From Terriglobus albidus (GTDB lineage Bacteria; Acidobacteriota; Terriglobia; Terriglobales; Acidobacteriaceae): DNA of 64,000 nt. Every line of letters starts with the position of its first letter. Within the stretch, counting starts at the first letter, position 1. The DNA is taken from assembly GCF_025685425.1 (NCBI RefSeq), contig NZ_JAGTAS010000026.1, positions 105,090 through 169,089 on the forward strand. Direction: 5' to 3'. The notes beneath the pieces were generated by a model. The model was not told the origin of the DNA, made no database searches, and was given only the letters and a program-made list of their open reading frames with translations. Below, in pieces: positions 25,214 to 33,968 of the stretch. The position numbers and the translations under genes were made by a program.

Positions 25214-25936
25214 TTACGTTCCGAACTCGCCGCGCAGCAGCAGCTTTCTACGTGCTTCGGGGAAGCGTTCAATGGCATAACGAAGCGTTGTGCGCGGCAG
25301 GCGGGCGTAGTGCTTTTCCAGGAATTCCAGCAGCTCTGCGGGTGATTGTTTGCCTGCTTCGCGCAGCATCCAGCCGACTGCCTTGTGGATGAGGTCGTGG
25401 TGGTCATGCAGCAGCCTGCGGGCGATGCGGAACGTCGGTGCGAGCTCTCCTTTGCGAATGGAGGCGTAGGTGGAGACAATGGCGATCCGACGCTCCCACA
25501 GCGAATCGGATTCTGCGAGACGGTCGAGCAGAGCGTACTGTGCCGGCACAATGTGTTCTCCCACCATGGTTCTTGCCGAGGCATCGACCAGATCCCAGTT
25601 GTTCACCCAGGCAGTGTGTTGCAGGTAGAACTGATGCAGCTCTTCGCGCTGTTCGCTGTCTCCGTATGCGCGTTCGTAGCGGCCACAGAGCAGGATCAGG
25701 GCGATCAGCCGGTGTTCGTGGAACTTTGAGCGGAGCAGCTTCTCGATCTCCGGCAGGGGAAGGTCGCGGAAGTGCTTTGCGATGGTGCGCTGCTGCGGAA
25801 CGGTAAGGCCGAGCAGGAGATCGCCTTCGGCGTACTCGCCTTTACCGGTACGGAAGAATCGCTGGAGGAATGTGGCGCGTGCCGGATCTGCGAGCCGGGC
25901 TACTTCTGTTTTGACCGCTGCGGCGGTGATCTTCAT
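25214..25936 (-). CDS. DNA alkylation repair protein, AlkD-like HEAT-repeat glycosylase
   Basis: 240 residues, all helical, in the ALK/HEAT-like pattern of AlkD: FLQRFFRTGKGEYAEGDLLLGLTVPQQR near the N-terminus (written here as FFRTGKGEYAEGD and LLGLTVPQQR), then WVNNWDLVDASA, the conserved Trp/Asp stretch that holds the catalytic Asp, and RRLLHDHHDLIHKAVGWMLRE. AlkD excises bulky N3- and N7-alkyl purines without flipping the base. Single gene, no sign of an adaptive-response operator. Confidence 0.9.
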   Translation of the reverse strand: MKITAAAVKTEVARLADPARATFLQRFFRTGKGEYAEGDLLLGLTVPQQRTIAKHFRDLPLPEIEKLLRSKFHEHRLIALILLCGRYERAYGDSEQREELHQFYLQHTAWVNNWDLVDASARTMVGEHIVPAQYALLDRLAESDSLWERRIAIVSTYASIRKGELAPTFRIARRLLHDHHDLIHKAVGWMLREAGKQSPAELLEFLEKHYARLPRTTLRYAIERFPEARRKLLLRGEFGT

Positions 25937-26276
25937 GGGTGAAGCCGATTAAACACGATGGCGGACTTGGTTTTCATCTGGGGGCGATACTTGTTGCCCC
26001 ATTCTTCGCGAAGCGAAGGGTAGGGTATCGCGCTACGCGCGACCGTCTTGCCCTTGACCGTAGAGACGGGGGAACAGGGTGACAATTCGTTTTGAGTTTA
26101 CTCGGAGTTTAGTGGTATTCCTCGCCCACCCTAGCGTTGCGAGGGTGGGGCACCCGGGTAGGGAAAACAATAGGAAAAGCAGATTTCTCCGCTTCGCTGC
26201 GAAATGACAAAAAAGCTGGCACCCTTAGCGCTTCACTGCAGGTCTATTTGGGCAAAAGACAATACTTTTAAACACC
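25937..26276. repeat. Intergenic region with family C and other palindromes
   Basis: No gene supported in 340 bases. CTTCGCGAAGCGAAG (about 26005-26019), GCGCTACGCGC, CACCCTAGCGTTGCGAGGGTGGG (about 26129-26151) and one family C copy (26163-26212, ending …CGCTGCGAAATGACA) are visible. Confidence 0.6.
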
Positions 26277-26309
26277 AAAGACCGCGTCCAGGTTCGGACC
26301 GCGGTCCTT
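26277..26309 (-). terminator. Terminator of the 33-aa protein gene
   Basis: An imperfect stem AAAGACCGCGTCC with GGACCGCGGTCCTT (one bulged base), followed on the minus strand by TTTGGTGTTT. Confidence 0.65.
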
Positions 26310-26342
26310 GTTTGCCGCACGCGAGGTGCGTGATCTTTGGAT

Positions 26343-26444
26343 TTAGAGGTTCTCTTCGGCGTTGGCATCACCGGAGCGGGCGGCGGTGATACAAGGTGCG
26401 AGAACCATGGCAACGAAAACAAGAGCGATGATGATGTCATGCAT
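26343..26444 (-). CDS. 33-aa small membrane or secreted protein
   Basis: ATG 26444, TAA 26343-26345. AGAGG lies eight bases before the ATG and a terminator follows 33 bases after the stop, so the frame is flanked by proper signals on both sides. Residues about 4-19 (IIIALVFVAMVLAPC) form one hydrophobic helix; the rest (RSGDANAEENL) is acidic and polar. It is probably a single-pass small membrane protein or holin-like/regulatory peptide; no function can be assigned. A longer overlapping frame on the same strand lacks these signals. Confidence 0.65.
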   Translation of the reverse strand: MHDIIIALVFVAMVLAPCITAARSGDANAEENL

Positions 26445-26611
26445 ACTGTGTGCCTCTTTCTGCAGAGCGTTTTCTCGCTCCTGGCAGAGTCAGAATCTCC
26501 CGAACGTGCTTTGAGGAACATTCCACTTCGGCATCCAGGGGCGAACAGTCGTGGTAGCCCGCATTCCACCTTCGTGGTACCCGGTTCACTAAAATAGAAT
26601 GGGAGTCCTCC

Positions 26612-27973
26612 ATGTCCTACCAGCTTGCCGTCGAACAGCTTTACGCCCGTGGCCACGAGCTTGCGCCGCCACAGCCGGGTGTGCCCCGCCGCAAGTTCGA
26701 CCTAGCTCATATGCGCCGGTTGATGGCAGAGCTGGGCGATCCGCAGACTACCTTCCCGTCGGTGCTGATTGCGGGTACGAATGGGAAAGGATCGACGGCG
26801 TCGACTCTGGCAAGTGTGCTGACCGCTTCCGGCTATCGTGCCGGTCTCTACACCTCGCCGCATCTGGAGCGCATCAATGAGCGCATCCGCATTGGCAGCG
26901 AGCTGATCGGCGATGAGGCCTTCGCACAGCTCTACTTCCGTGTGGATGACACGTCGAACCGCCTGGTCGCTGCAGGGGAGCTGCCGCATCCTCCCAGCTT
27001 CTTCGAGGTGATGACGGCGATTGCCTTCCTCTACTTCGCGGAGCAGAAGGTTGAGATCGCGGTGCTGGAGGTTGGTCTGGGTGGACGTCTGGATGCGACG
27101 AATATTGTGGAGCCTATCGTCTCGGTGATTACCGATCTCGGCCTCGATCATATGGACTACCTGGGACCGACGCTGACCCATATCGCGAAAGAGAAGGCCG
27201 GCATTCTGCGCAGGAACGGCGTGATGGTCACGCTGCCGCAGCATCCTGAGGCTAACTTCGCTCTGGGAGAAGTAGCGGTGCCGCTGGAGGTGCGTGGCGT
27301 CAATGCGGCTGCGTATATCCCTGACCGCGGGCTGGCACAGACGAGTCCCTTCCGCAATGTGTATCCCCTGCGCGTGCTGGGGGAAGACATCACCATCGAT
27401 GCACCGCTGGGCGGTGCACATCAGCAGCGCAATCTCGCGCTTGCGATTGCTACTGCAGTGGAGCTTCGCGAGCATCGTGGCTTTGCGAAGATCACGGCCG
27501 GCAGTATTGCCGCTGGGATTCACCAGATCGAATGGCCGGGGCGCCTGGAGTTGCTGACCAGCGGCGGTGTGGAGTTCCTGTTGGATGTGGCGCACAACCC
27601 TGACGGCGCATGGACGCTGCGCTCCGCGCTGGGACAGCTTCCGGAGTCGCGGCCGCGCACGCTGCTTTTTTCCTGTCTGCGAGACAAAGCCGTGGATGCC
27701 ATTGCGCAGGTGTTGTTCCCGCTCTTCGATGCAAGTGCCGACCGTGTACAGGATCACATCGTGTTGGCTCCGATGATGAATCCTCGAGCCGCATCGATCG
27801 ACGATCTGAAGCAGGCCGCCGCTCGTCTGGAGATTCCTGCGATAGAGGCCTCAGATGTTGCCGCCGCGGTTGAGCAGGCGCGTGCTGTTACACCCGCCGG
27901 TGGACTAGTCGTTGTGACCGGTTCGGTTTATTTGATCGGCGATGTGCGTCACATTCTGAAGAAAGAGATATAA
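26612..27973 (+). CDS. folC: Bifunctional folylpolyglutamate/dihydrofolate synthase
   Basis: 453 residues, Mur-ligase fold. The P-loop is LIAGTNGKGSTASTLASVL, followed by LYTSPHLERINERIRI, EVGLGGRLDATN, ITDLGLDHMDYLG and FLLDVAHNPDGAW, all diagnostic for FolC. It adds glutamates to (dihydro)folates in one-carbon metabolism. GGGAG lies seven bases before the ATG. plsC starts 9 bases downstream, so the two genes probably share a transcript although their pathways differ. Confidence 0.96.
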   Translation: MSYQLAVEQLYARGHELAPPQPGVPRRKFDLAHMRRLMAELGDPQTTFPSVLIAGTNGKGSTASTLASVLTASGYRAGLYTSPHLERINERIRIGSELIGDEAFAQLYFRVDDTSNRLVAAGELPHPPSFFEVMTAIAFLYFAEQKVEIAVLEVGLGGRLDATNIVEPIVSVITDLGLDHMDYLGPTLTHIAKEKAGILRRNGVMVTLPQHPEANFALGEVAVPLEVRGVNAAAYIPDRGLAQTSPFRNVYPLRVLGEDITIDAPLGGAHQQRNLALAIATAVELREHRGFAKITAGSIAAGIHQIEWPGRLELLTSGGVEFLLDVAHNPDGAWTLRSALGQLPESRPRTLLFSCLRDKAVDAIAQVLFPLFDASADRVQDHIVLAPMMNPRAASIDDLKQAAARLEIPAIEASDVAAAVEQARAVTPAGGLVVVTGSVYLIGDVRHILKKEI

Positions 27974-27982
27974 CCGACTACG

Positions 27983-28762
27983 ATGGCGAAACCGACCACC
28001 GCACAGAAGCTTCTGACGTACATTTTGCTGGCGCCGCTGATTGTGGCGTCCACGGCGTTCTTCGGCATCATCTCTCTGATTACGTCGTTGTGGGACAAGA
28101 GCGGACGACAGCAGCATGCGATTGCGCAGGTGTGGGCGAAGTCACTGCTGCTGCTCTCGTTCTCGCCCATGAAGGTGATTGGTCGCGAGAAGCTGGGCCG
28201 TGTTGCGGTATACGCGTCGAATCACATTAGCTACATGGATACGCCGGCTCTGTTTGGGAATCTGCCGTTCCAGTTCCGCATCCTGGCAAATCACTATCTC
28301 TTCAAGATCCCATTTATCGGCTGGCATCTCACCCGCTCCGGCCAGGTGCCGATCGACCAGTCGAACCTGCGTTCGCAGATCGCCGGATTGAATAAGGGCA
28401 CAGGAACGCTCAAGTCCGGCATGCCGATTCTGTTGTTCCCGGAAGCAGGCCGCAGCCAGGATGGCCATATCCGCTCGATGCTGTCGGGTGCTGCATTTAT
28501 GGCGATCAAGGCCCAGGTGCCCATTGTTCCGTTGGCTCTGGTGGGAACACATGAATTGATGCCGATGCACGTGTATGCTCTGGCTCCACGGCTGTTGAAG
28601 CTGGTCGTAGGTGATCCGATCGATACTGCCGGGCTTACCACGAAAGATGCCGAGGCGGTAACGAAGAAGCTGCACGATGCGATCGCGGAGATGTATTACG
28701 CGCATAGCGATGTGCAACGGCCGGCGAAGGAAGAGCCTGCGGTGTCGGCGGAGCTGGCCTGA
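27983..28762 (+). CDS. plsC: 1-acyl-sn-glycerol-3-phosphate acyltransferase
   Basis: 259 residues. An N-terminal hydrophobic segment (LLTYILLAPLIVASTAFFGI) anchors it to the inner membrane. The acyltransferase motif is NHISYMD near residue 80 (HX4D), with GQVPIDQS (motif II) and FPEAGRSQDG in place of FPEGTRS (motif III). It makes phosphatidic acid from lysophosphatidic acid. It lies 9 bases after folC with no separate ribosome site visible. Confidence 0.93.
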   Translation: MAKPTTAQKLLTYILLAPLIVASTAFFGIISLITSLWDKSGRQQHAIAQVWAKSLLLLSFSPMKVIGREKLGRVAVYASNHISYMDTPALFGNLPFQFRILANHYLFKIPFIGWHLTRSGQVPIDQSNLRSQIAGLNKGTGTLKSGMPILLFPEAGRSQDGHIRSMLSGAAFMAIKAQVPIVPLALVGTHELMPMHVYALAPRLLKLVVGDPIDTAGLTTKDAEAVTKKLHDAIAEMYYAHSDVQRPAKEEPAVSAELA

Positions 28763-29031
28763 AGGCAGTTGCTGGTTGCTAGTTCCTGGTTGCTAGTTGA
28801 AGAAACAAATTTCAGGAGAGCCCCCAGTTTGGGTGCCCCACATACGCGAAGCTTATGTGGGTGTATCGAGCGGAGCTCGATACGCTTTTCCTTGTCATTT
28901 CGCAGCGACCGTAGGGAGCGGAGAAATTCTGCTTCTCTACCCATGCTGCTTGACGTATGGAAAAGCGGTCGCGCTACGCGCGATGCCCATGTCCCCGAGG
29001 GACATGGGGCACCCAGTTCTGTGGCTTGTCG
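28763..29031. repeat. Solo heptamer array and palindromes
   Basis: 28768-28796 is a short heptamer array (GTTGCTG GTTGCTA GTTCCTG GTTGCTA, written as units), the same family as at 12311, without an inverted partner here. Then come CCCACATAcgcgaagcTTATGTGGG (28838-28862), TATCGAGCggaGCTCGATA, family C (28892-28940) and GTCCCCGAGGGAC with ATGGGGCACCC. No gene seen. Confidence 0.7.
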
Positions 29032-30222
29032 TTAATCCCCGATGGGCTTGAAGAACATGTGTTTAATGCCGCGCAGTGCCTGGCGGGTACGTTCTTCGTT
29101 CTCGATCAGTGAGAAGCGAACGTACTCATCGCCATACTCGCCGAAGCCGATGCCGGGGCTTACCGCGACCTTGGCTTGTTCCAGCATCAGCTTTGAGAAC
29201 TCGAGCGATTTCAGGTGACGGTACTGCTCGGGAATGCGAGCCCAGGCGAACATCGTTGCCTTCGGCAGATCCACCGGCCAGCCTAGCTTGTTCAGGCCGT
29301 GGACGAGGACATCGCGGCGTGAGCGGTAGTTGTCGCAGATGGCTTTGACGCAGTCCTGTGGACCTTCCAGAGCGAGGATGCTGGCGACCTGGATCGGTGT
29401 GAAGGTGCCGTAGTCGAAGTAGCTCTTGATGCGGGCCAGGGCGCCGACAAGCTTCTGATTGCCGACCATGAAGCCGACGCGCCAGCCGGGCATGTTGTAG
29501 CTCTTCGAGAGGGTGAAGAACTCAACGGCGATCTCCTTCGCTCCGGGAACCTGCATCACGCTGGGCGGCGTGTAGCCGTCGAAGGCGATGTCGGCGTAGG
29601 CGAGATCGTGCACCAGCCACACACCGTACTCCTTGCAGATAGCGACCAGCTTCTCGAAGAAGGGAAGCTCCACGCACTGTGCAGTAGGATTGGCAGGGAA
29701 GTTGACGATCAGCACCTTGGGCCGCGGTGTCATGCGCGGAATCACATCCTCAACCCGCGCCAGGAACTCATCGGTTGAGTCTGTGATGGGAATGCTGAGC
29801 ACGTCTGCGCCGGCGATGACCGGGCCATAGATGTGAATCGGGTAACTGGGATTGGGCACCAGCACGGTATCGCCCTTGTCGAGCACGGCCAGGCAGAAGT
29901 GGGCGATGCCCTCCTTCGAACCGATGGTCATGATGGCCTCGGTCGCGGGATCGAACTCCACGTTATAGCGCTGCGCGTACCAGTTGCAGATGGCCTTGCG
30001 CAGGCGGGGAATTCCCTTTGAAAGCGAATAGCGATGCGTGCGCGTCTTATGCGCCGCCTCGATCATCTTGTCGACAATATGCTGCGGCGTCGCGCCGTCA
30101 GGATTACCCATGCCGAAGTCGATGATGTCTTCGCCGCGCTTACGCGCCGCCGCCTTCAGCTCGCCGGTTATGTTGAAGACATAGGGCGGAAGGCGTTTGA
30201 TTCTAGGAAATTCGTCGCTCAC
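29032..30222 (-). CDS. alaC: Class I/II aminotransferase, AlaC-like (alanine/2-oxo acid)
   Basis: 396 residues from GTG 30222. PLP-fold type I landmarks: [57 protein letters not shown] and [19 protein letters not shown], whose Lys should bind PLP. The sequence resembles AlaC (glutamate-pyruvate aminotransferase) and related LL-diaminopimelate aminotransferases; the first is my preferred reading. Read alone on the minus strand, with repeats at both ends. Confidence 0.88.
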   Translation of the reverse strand: MSDEFPRIKRLPPYVFNITGELKAAARKRGEDIIDFGMGNPDGATPQHIVDKMIEAAHKTRTHRYSLSKGIPRLRKAICNWYAQRYNVEFDPATEAIMTIGSKEGIAHFCLAVLDKGDTVLVPNPSYPIHIYGPVIAGADVLSIPITDSTDEFLARVEDVIPRMTPRPKVLIVNFPANPTAQCVELPFFEKLVAICKEYGVWLVHDLAYADIAFDGYTPPSVMQVPGAKEIAVEFFTLSKSYNMPGWRVGFMVGNQKLVGALARIKSYFDYGTFTPIQVASILALEGPQDCVKAICDNYRSRRDVLVHGLNKLGWPVDLPKATMFAWARIPEQYRHLKSLEFSKLMLEQAKVAVSPGIGFGEYGDEYVRFSLIENEERTRQALRGIKHMFFKPIGD

Positions 30223-30514
30223 AATGTTTCTATTTTCCCACGTGGGTTAGAAGCGGTGTTGTTGATTCCGGTTCCCAGCCTGCTCGATTCCGTTTTCTTT
30301 TGTCCGTTCGCAGCGACCGAAGGGAGCGGAGAAATCTGCTTCTCTCCCCATGCTGTTAGTGCGAAAAGCGGTTCGCGCGTAGCGCGAATACCCAGGTCCC
30401 CGAGGGACCTGGGGCACCCAGTTTGGTGGTTACTCGGGTGCTTTGGCGCCGTTAGCGGGAGAAGAAAACGGCAGTCGCAGATTTATCCAGAGGCACCGTA
30501 TCAGGAGAATTGCT
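30223..30514. repeat. Intergenic repeats upstream of the aminotransferase gene
   Basis: Family C copy at 30298-30345, then GTTCGCGCGTAGCGCGAA and CCCAGGTCCCCGAGGGACCTGGG (about 30390-30412; given as arms CCCAGGTCCC/GGGACCTGGG). No gene seen. Confidence 0.65.
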
Positions 30515-31612
30515 CTAGACGTTGAACTTGAAGAAGAGGATGTCGCCGTCCTTGACGACGTACTCCTTGCCTTCCGAGCGATAGAGGCCTTTCTCCTTTA
30601 CCGCCTGTTCGCTGCCGAGGGCGAAGAGATCGTCGCAGTGGTAAGCCTCGGCGCGGATGAAGCCCTTTTCGAAGTCGGAGTGGATCACGCCCGCGGCTCC
30701 CGGAGCCTTGGTGCCGCGCTTGATGGTCCAGGCGCGAACTTCGGTGACACCGGCGGTGAAGTAGGTGATCAGATGCAGCAGCTTGTAGGCAGCGCGGATC
30801 AGGCGGTTGAGGCCAGGTTCTTCCATGCCTATGGCGGAGAGGAACTCCTTGCGCTCTTCCGGATCGAGCAGAGCGATTTCGCTCTCCATCGCGCCGCAGA
30901 TGCGCACAACCTCGCTGCCTTCTTCGGCGGCGCGCTTCTCCACCTGGGCCGTCCACTCATTGCCCTCGGTCAGACCGGCTTCGTCGACATTGGCGACGTA
31001 GAGCATCGGCTTCTGGGTGATGAGAAAAAGCTCGCGGCTGGCGATCAGCTCGTCTTCGGTGAGGTCGGCAACGCGCGCGGGCTTGCCTTCGCCGAGCACG
31101 GCCTGCAGCTTCTTCAGAGCGGAGAGTTCGCTCTTCACCTTGGCGTCCTGCGAGTTCTTGGCAACCTTCTCGGTCTTGACCAGCCGCTTCTCGACGGATT
31201 CAAGATCGGCGAGCAGAAGCTCGGTGTTGATGACATCGATGTCGCTTAGCGGATTTACGCCGCCGGCAACGTGCACCACATTGTCATCGGCGAAGCAGCG
31301 GACGACGTGCGCAATGGCATCCGTCGAGCGGATGTGGCCCAGGAACTGGTTGCCGAGGCCTTCGCCTTTGCTGGCGCCGGCGACGAGGCCGGCGATATCG
31401 ACGAACTCCATAGTCGTGGGCACGGTCTTGGCCGGCTTGACGAACTGGGTGATCTTGTCGAGCCGGGGATCGGGAACGACCACGACGCCCACGTTGGGCT
31501 CGATGGTGCAGAAAGGATAGTTGGCGGCCATCGCCTTGGCCGAGGTCAGCGCGTTGAAGATCGTGCTCTTGCCGACGTTCGGCAGGCCGACGATGCCACA
31601 ATTCAAAGCCAT
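30515..31612 (-). CDS. ychF: Redox-regulated ATPase/GTPase YchF (OLA1 family)
   Basis: 365 residues from ATG 31612, matching the usual 363-364. The open frame extends further upstream to 31840, overlapping the SRPBCC gene, and is not used. P-loop [37 protein letters not shown] (switch II/G3, given here only in part: [12 protein letters not shown]), and NVDE replacing NKxD, the change that makes YchF prefer ATP. The C-terminal TGS domain ends …FFKFNV. It associates with ribosomes and responds to oxidative stress in other bacteria. Confidence 0.97.
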   Translation of the reverse strand: MALNCGIVGLPNVGKSTIFNALTSAKAMAANYPFCTIEPNVGVVVVPDPRLDKITQFVKPAKTVPTTMEFVDIAGLVAGASKGEGLGNQFLGHIRSTDAIAHVVRCFADDNVVHVAGGVNPLSDIDVINTELLLADLESVEKRLVKTEKVAKNSQDAKVKSELSALKKLQAVLGEGKPARVADLTEDELIASRELFLITQKPMLYVANVDEAGLTEGNEWTAQVEKRAAEEGSEVVRICGAMESEIALLDPEERKEFLSAIGMEEPGLNRLIRAAYKLLHLITYFTAGVTEVRAWTIKRGTKAPGAAGVIHSDFEKGFIRAEAYHCDDLFALGSEQAVKEKGLYRSEGKEYVVKDGDILFFKFNV

Positions 31613-31718
31613 TGCTGGGGTGGGCCCTCTACTCTCAAAAAAGCTGTCTCTTTGATTGTAGTGGGCGTGAAGAAAATGGGTCTCGCGGGAATGTGGCATC
31701 CACGAGGCCCATTTGTTA

Positions 31719-32261
31719 CTAGGCTGTTTCGTAAAGCGCTTCGGACTTGCGGAAAAGATCCCAGAAGGGCTCCAGCGGCTTCTCTTCCAGAACGCCTTCC
31801 AGCACTTCCAGATGCGTATGCCAACCTTTGGTAAAGCCATCCGCCTGGGTCGCGTCGGAGACGCGGCGGTGTGTCAGGACGAAGCGGACTTTCTTGCCCT
31901 CGGGCGTGAGCTCGAAGAGGACTTCAGAGGGCTCCTCGCCCTCTCCCCAGCTCATACCGAAGCGACGGGGAGGCTCCCACACGGTTACCTTGTGCGTGCT
32001 GGTAAGGCCGTTTTCGTACTGTTTGAATCGGTCAGGAATCGCGCCCGGCTCAGGTGTCAGCTCCGCGTGTTTGAAGCGCATCTGGAACTCTTCGCCGACC
32101 GAGGTTCCGGCGTCGCCCTTGGCGAGCCACTTGCCACGCTTCTCGCCGTCCACAAGGTATTCCCATACCCGTTCGATGGGGCCGGGAAACAGGCGTTCGA
32201 AGCGGAATGTGTCTGCATTGACGCGCACTGCGCGCTTGTCGATGATTGTTGCCTGCTTCAC
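31719..32261 (-). CDS. SRPBCC (AHSA1-like) domain protein
   Basis: 180 residues from GTG 32261. [23 protein letters not shown] and [19 protein letters not shown] fit the START/AHSA1 ligand-binding fold (quoted parts: [22 protein letters not shown]). The G of its GTG is the last base of the upstream regulator's TAG stop (TAGTG), so translation is coupled. ArsR plus SRPBCC pairs are common in soil bacteria; ligand and role are unknown. Confidence 0.88.
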   Translation of the reverse strand: MKQATIIDKRAVRVNADTFRFERLFPGPIERVWEYLVDGEKRGKWLAKGDAGTSVGEEFQMRFKHAELTPEPGAIPDRFKQYENGLTSTHKVTVWEPPRRFGMSWGEGEEPSEVLFELTPEGKKVRFVLTHRRVSDATQADGFTKGWHTHLEVLEGVLEEKPLEPFWDLFRKSEALYETA

Positions 32262-32617
32262 TATTTCTCTCCTTTCGATTTCGCATCCGCTGCCGCGTCC
32301 TGTTCCAGCAGCATCTCCAGACGATCCAGGCTGTCGCTCCAGAAGCGTTCATAAAAGCGCAACCACTCGTCCGCCTTCTTCAGTTGCCGTGCCTCAAGAC
32401 GGCACAGGTGCACACGGCCCACAATGCGCCTCCGCACCAGACCTGCGTTCTCCAGCACCTTCACATGCTTGGCGCCTGCTGCGAACGACATCTCGAAGCC
32501 TGCGGCCAGTTCACCGACCGAGCGCTCTCCACCCGCCAGCCGGCGTAGCATCCTGCGGCGTGTGCCGTCAGAGAGTGCATGAAAGACTCGATCGAGTTTC
32601 GCTTCACGTTCAACCAT
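32261..32617 (-). CDS. ArsR-family winged-helix transcriptional regulator
   Basis: 118 residues. MVEREAKLDRVFHALSDGTRRRMLRRL opens the winged helix (DGTRRRMLRRL is the family's hallmark), then RSVGELAAGFEMSFAAGAKHVKVLENAGLV, where the recognition helix is SFAAGAKHVKVLENAG, and RRRIVGRVHLCRLE forms the wing. No metal-binding CxC box, so it probably senses something other than metals. It overlaps the SRPBCC gene by one base and likely controls this two-gene operon. Confidence 0.93.
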   Translation of the reverse strand: MVEREAKLDRVFHALSDGTRRRMLRRLAGGERSVGELAAGFEMSFAAGAKHVKVLENAGLVRRRIVGRVHLCRLEARQLKKADEWLRFYERFWSDSLDRLEMLLEQDAAADAKSKGEK

Positions 32618-32661
32618 GTGGTTGAGTATTGCCTGGATCGGAGGGAATTGTCAACCGAATG

Positions 32662-32750
32662 GTTTAATGAAATCGAATGATGGATTATTGAATGATTGAA
32701 TGACGTGGCGCGCAGGTTCTTATTCAATTCTTCAATCATTGGGTTATTCA
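32662..32750. repeat. Imperfect inverted microrepeats (TTGAATGA units) upstream of the ArsR gene
   Basis: Left: …ATTGAATG ATTGAATGA (about 32684-32703). Right: TTCAATTC TTCAATCATT…TTATTC (about 32722-32749), roughly inverted. It lies between two minus-strand genes and overlaps the expected ArsR promoter. Confidence 0.55.
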
Positions 32751-32781
32751 AAAAAAGAGCGGACGCCGGGGGACGTCCGCT
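32750..32781 (-). terminator. Terminator of the lipoprotein gene at 32807
   Basis: On the minus strand, stem AGCGGACG with CGTCCGCT around an 8-base loop, then C and a run of seven T. Confidence 0.85.
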
Positions 32782-32806
32782 AAGGGAGGCTAGCTGTCTG
32801 TCTGTG

Positions 32807-33724
32807 CTACTGCGGTGAGGCCGTGTTGTTGTTTGCCGGGGGGACGACGCTGAGGTCGTCGGCCAGGCGGAAGCGGACAAGCGACTCGGCAGGTAAGTCG
32901 ATGTCCTTGTTGCCGGTCAGACCGGCAACAGCTGTGCCTGCACCAGCGCCGGAGAGGCCGCCGACCAGAAGGCCGACGCCGCCGGTGGCCAGGCCGCCGA
33001 TCAGCATGCCCGCGCCGGTACCGCCGCCGATCCAGGCGGCGCTACGCTTGCCCTTACCCTTCTTCGTGCGGGTATAGGAGCCGGTTTCCAGCGGATACTC
33101 GGTGCCGTTCAGGGTCATGCTGGTGAGGCGAAGTTGCAGAATGGATGCGCCCTTGAAGTGGCCGCGCTTGTGCGACTCCTCGACGACGCCGCCCACCGGT
33201 GTGCCACGCGGCACGATCACACGATCATTCACTGCGATCGGCTCGGCGATCTCGCCGGTAAAGCGGGAGCCCGCGGGCGTAGTCTTCACGCTGATGTGTT
33301 GATTGATGCGAATGGCCATATTGGTTCCGGCGGGAATCCGTACATCCGCCGGCTTCACAACCGGCTTATTCGGTTCCGGTACAGTAGCGCCCGCTGGGGC
33401 CGGGCTCGCGCCCGGTACAGTGCCAGGAGCCACCATGGGAGATGCTGCCGTCGTGGTCGTTCCGGGGACGCTGCCCGCCGGAGCTGGCGCAGTGGTTTGT
33501 GTGACCGTCTGCTGATGGGTCTGGGGATCGGGCGGTTGCACGGTCGTCGTAACGATATTGCCTTTGCCGTCGTTGGTTACGACCTGCTGCGGTTGGCCAG
33601 TAGCAGCAGCTTGTTGTTTTGCTTGTTCCAACGCTTTTTCATCTGCAGACTTGCAACCCGCAAGCGCACAGCACAACAGCAGAGCCGCCGCGGTAGATGA
33701 AATTGTCTTCCAGGGGAGAAACAT
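32807..33724 (-). CDS. Hypothetical lipoprotein with Pro/Thr-rich linker and glycine-zipper region
   Basis: 305 residues. Lipoprotein signal with lipobox ALAGC (Cys24). Residues about 28-120 are low complexity (Gln, Pro, Thr, Ala). Residues about 125-215 form a beta-rich domain (IPAGTNMAIRINQHISVKT, VIVPRGTPVGGVVEES) resembling type IV secretion TrbI/VirB10-like or conjugation-type barrels in repeat style, but I would not name it so. Residues about 228-268 are a glycine zipper (GGGTGAGMLIGGLATGGVG), which often crosses membranes. Probably an envelope protein. Followed by a good terminator. Confidence 0.75.
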   Translation of the reverse strand: MFLPWKTISSTAAALLLCCALAGCKSADEKALEQAKQQAAATGQPQQVVTNDGKGNIVTTTVQPPDPQTHQQTVTQTTAPAPAGSVPGTTTTAASPMVAPGTVPGASPAPAGATVPEPNKPVVKPADVRIPAGTNMAIRINQHISVKTTPAGSRFTGEIAEPIAVNDRVIVPRGTPVGGVVEESHKRGHFKGASILQLRLTSMTLNGTEYPLETGSYTRTKKGKGKRSAAWIGGGTGAGMLIGGLATGGVGLLVGGLSGAGAGTAVAGLTGNKDIDLPAESLVRFRLADDLSVVPPANNNTASPQ

Positions 33725-33829
33725 CGATCGTCCTCGTTTCTGATCGCGCCAGTGGGTGGGGGAGGCGCGAGTTGGTTCGATTGATTTGATGCGCGCGATG
33801 TATGGGGAAGTTGTAAGTAGTGGAAAGTC

Positions 33830-33968
33830 GTTGAATAGTTGAATGGTTGAATTGTTGAATAGTATTTGCGTGGGATGATGCTGGGCGGTTCTTGAATTAG
33901 CAAATATTCAAAAGTAAAAGCCCGGCATTCACCGGGCTTTTACCATTCAACCATTCCACCATTCAACT
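33830..33968. repeat. Inverted pair of octamer arrays (GTTGAATR units) around the pyrC terminator
   Basis: Left 33830-33862: four units GTTGAATA, GTTGAATG, GTTGAATT, GTTGAATA. Right 33942-33968: three units on the other strand (ACCATTCA, ACCATTCC, ACCATTCA), reaching into the pyrC stop codon at 33967-33969. The pyrC terminator hairpin lies in the spacer. Confidence 0.8.
33914..33943 (-). terminator. Terminator of the pyrR-pyrB-pyrC operon
   Basis: Perfect 12-bp stem GTAAAAGCCCGG with CCGGGCTTTTAC around six bases; the stem's A/T ends give a T-tract in both directions. Confidence 0.85.
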
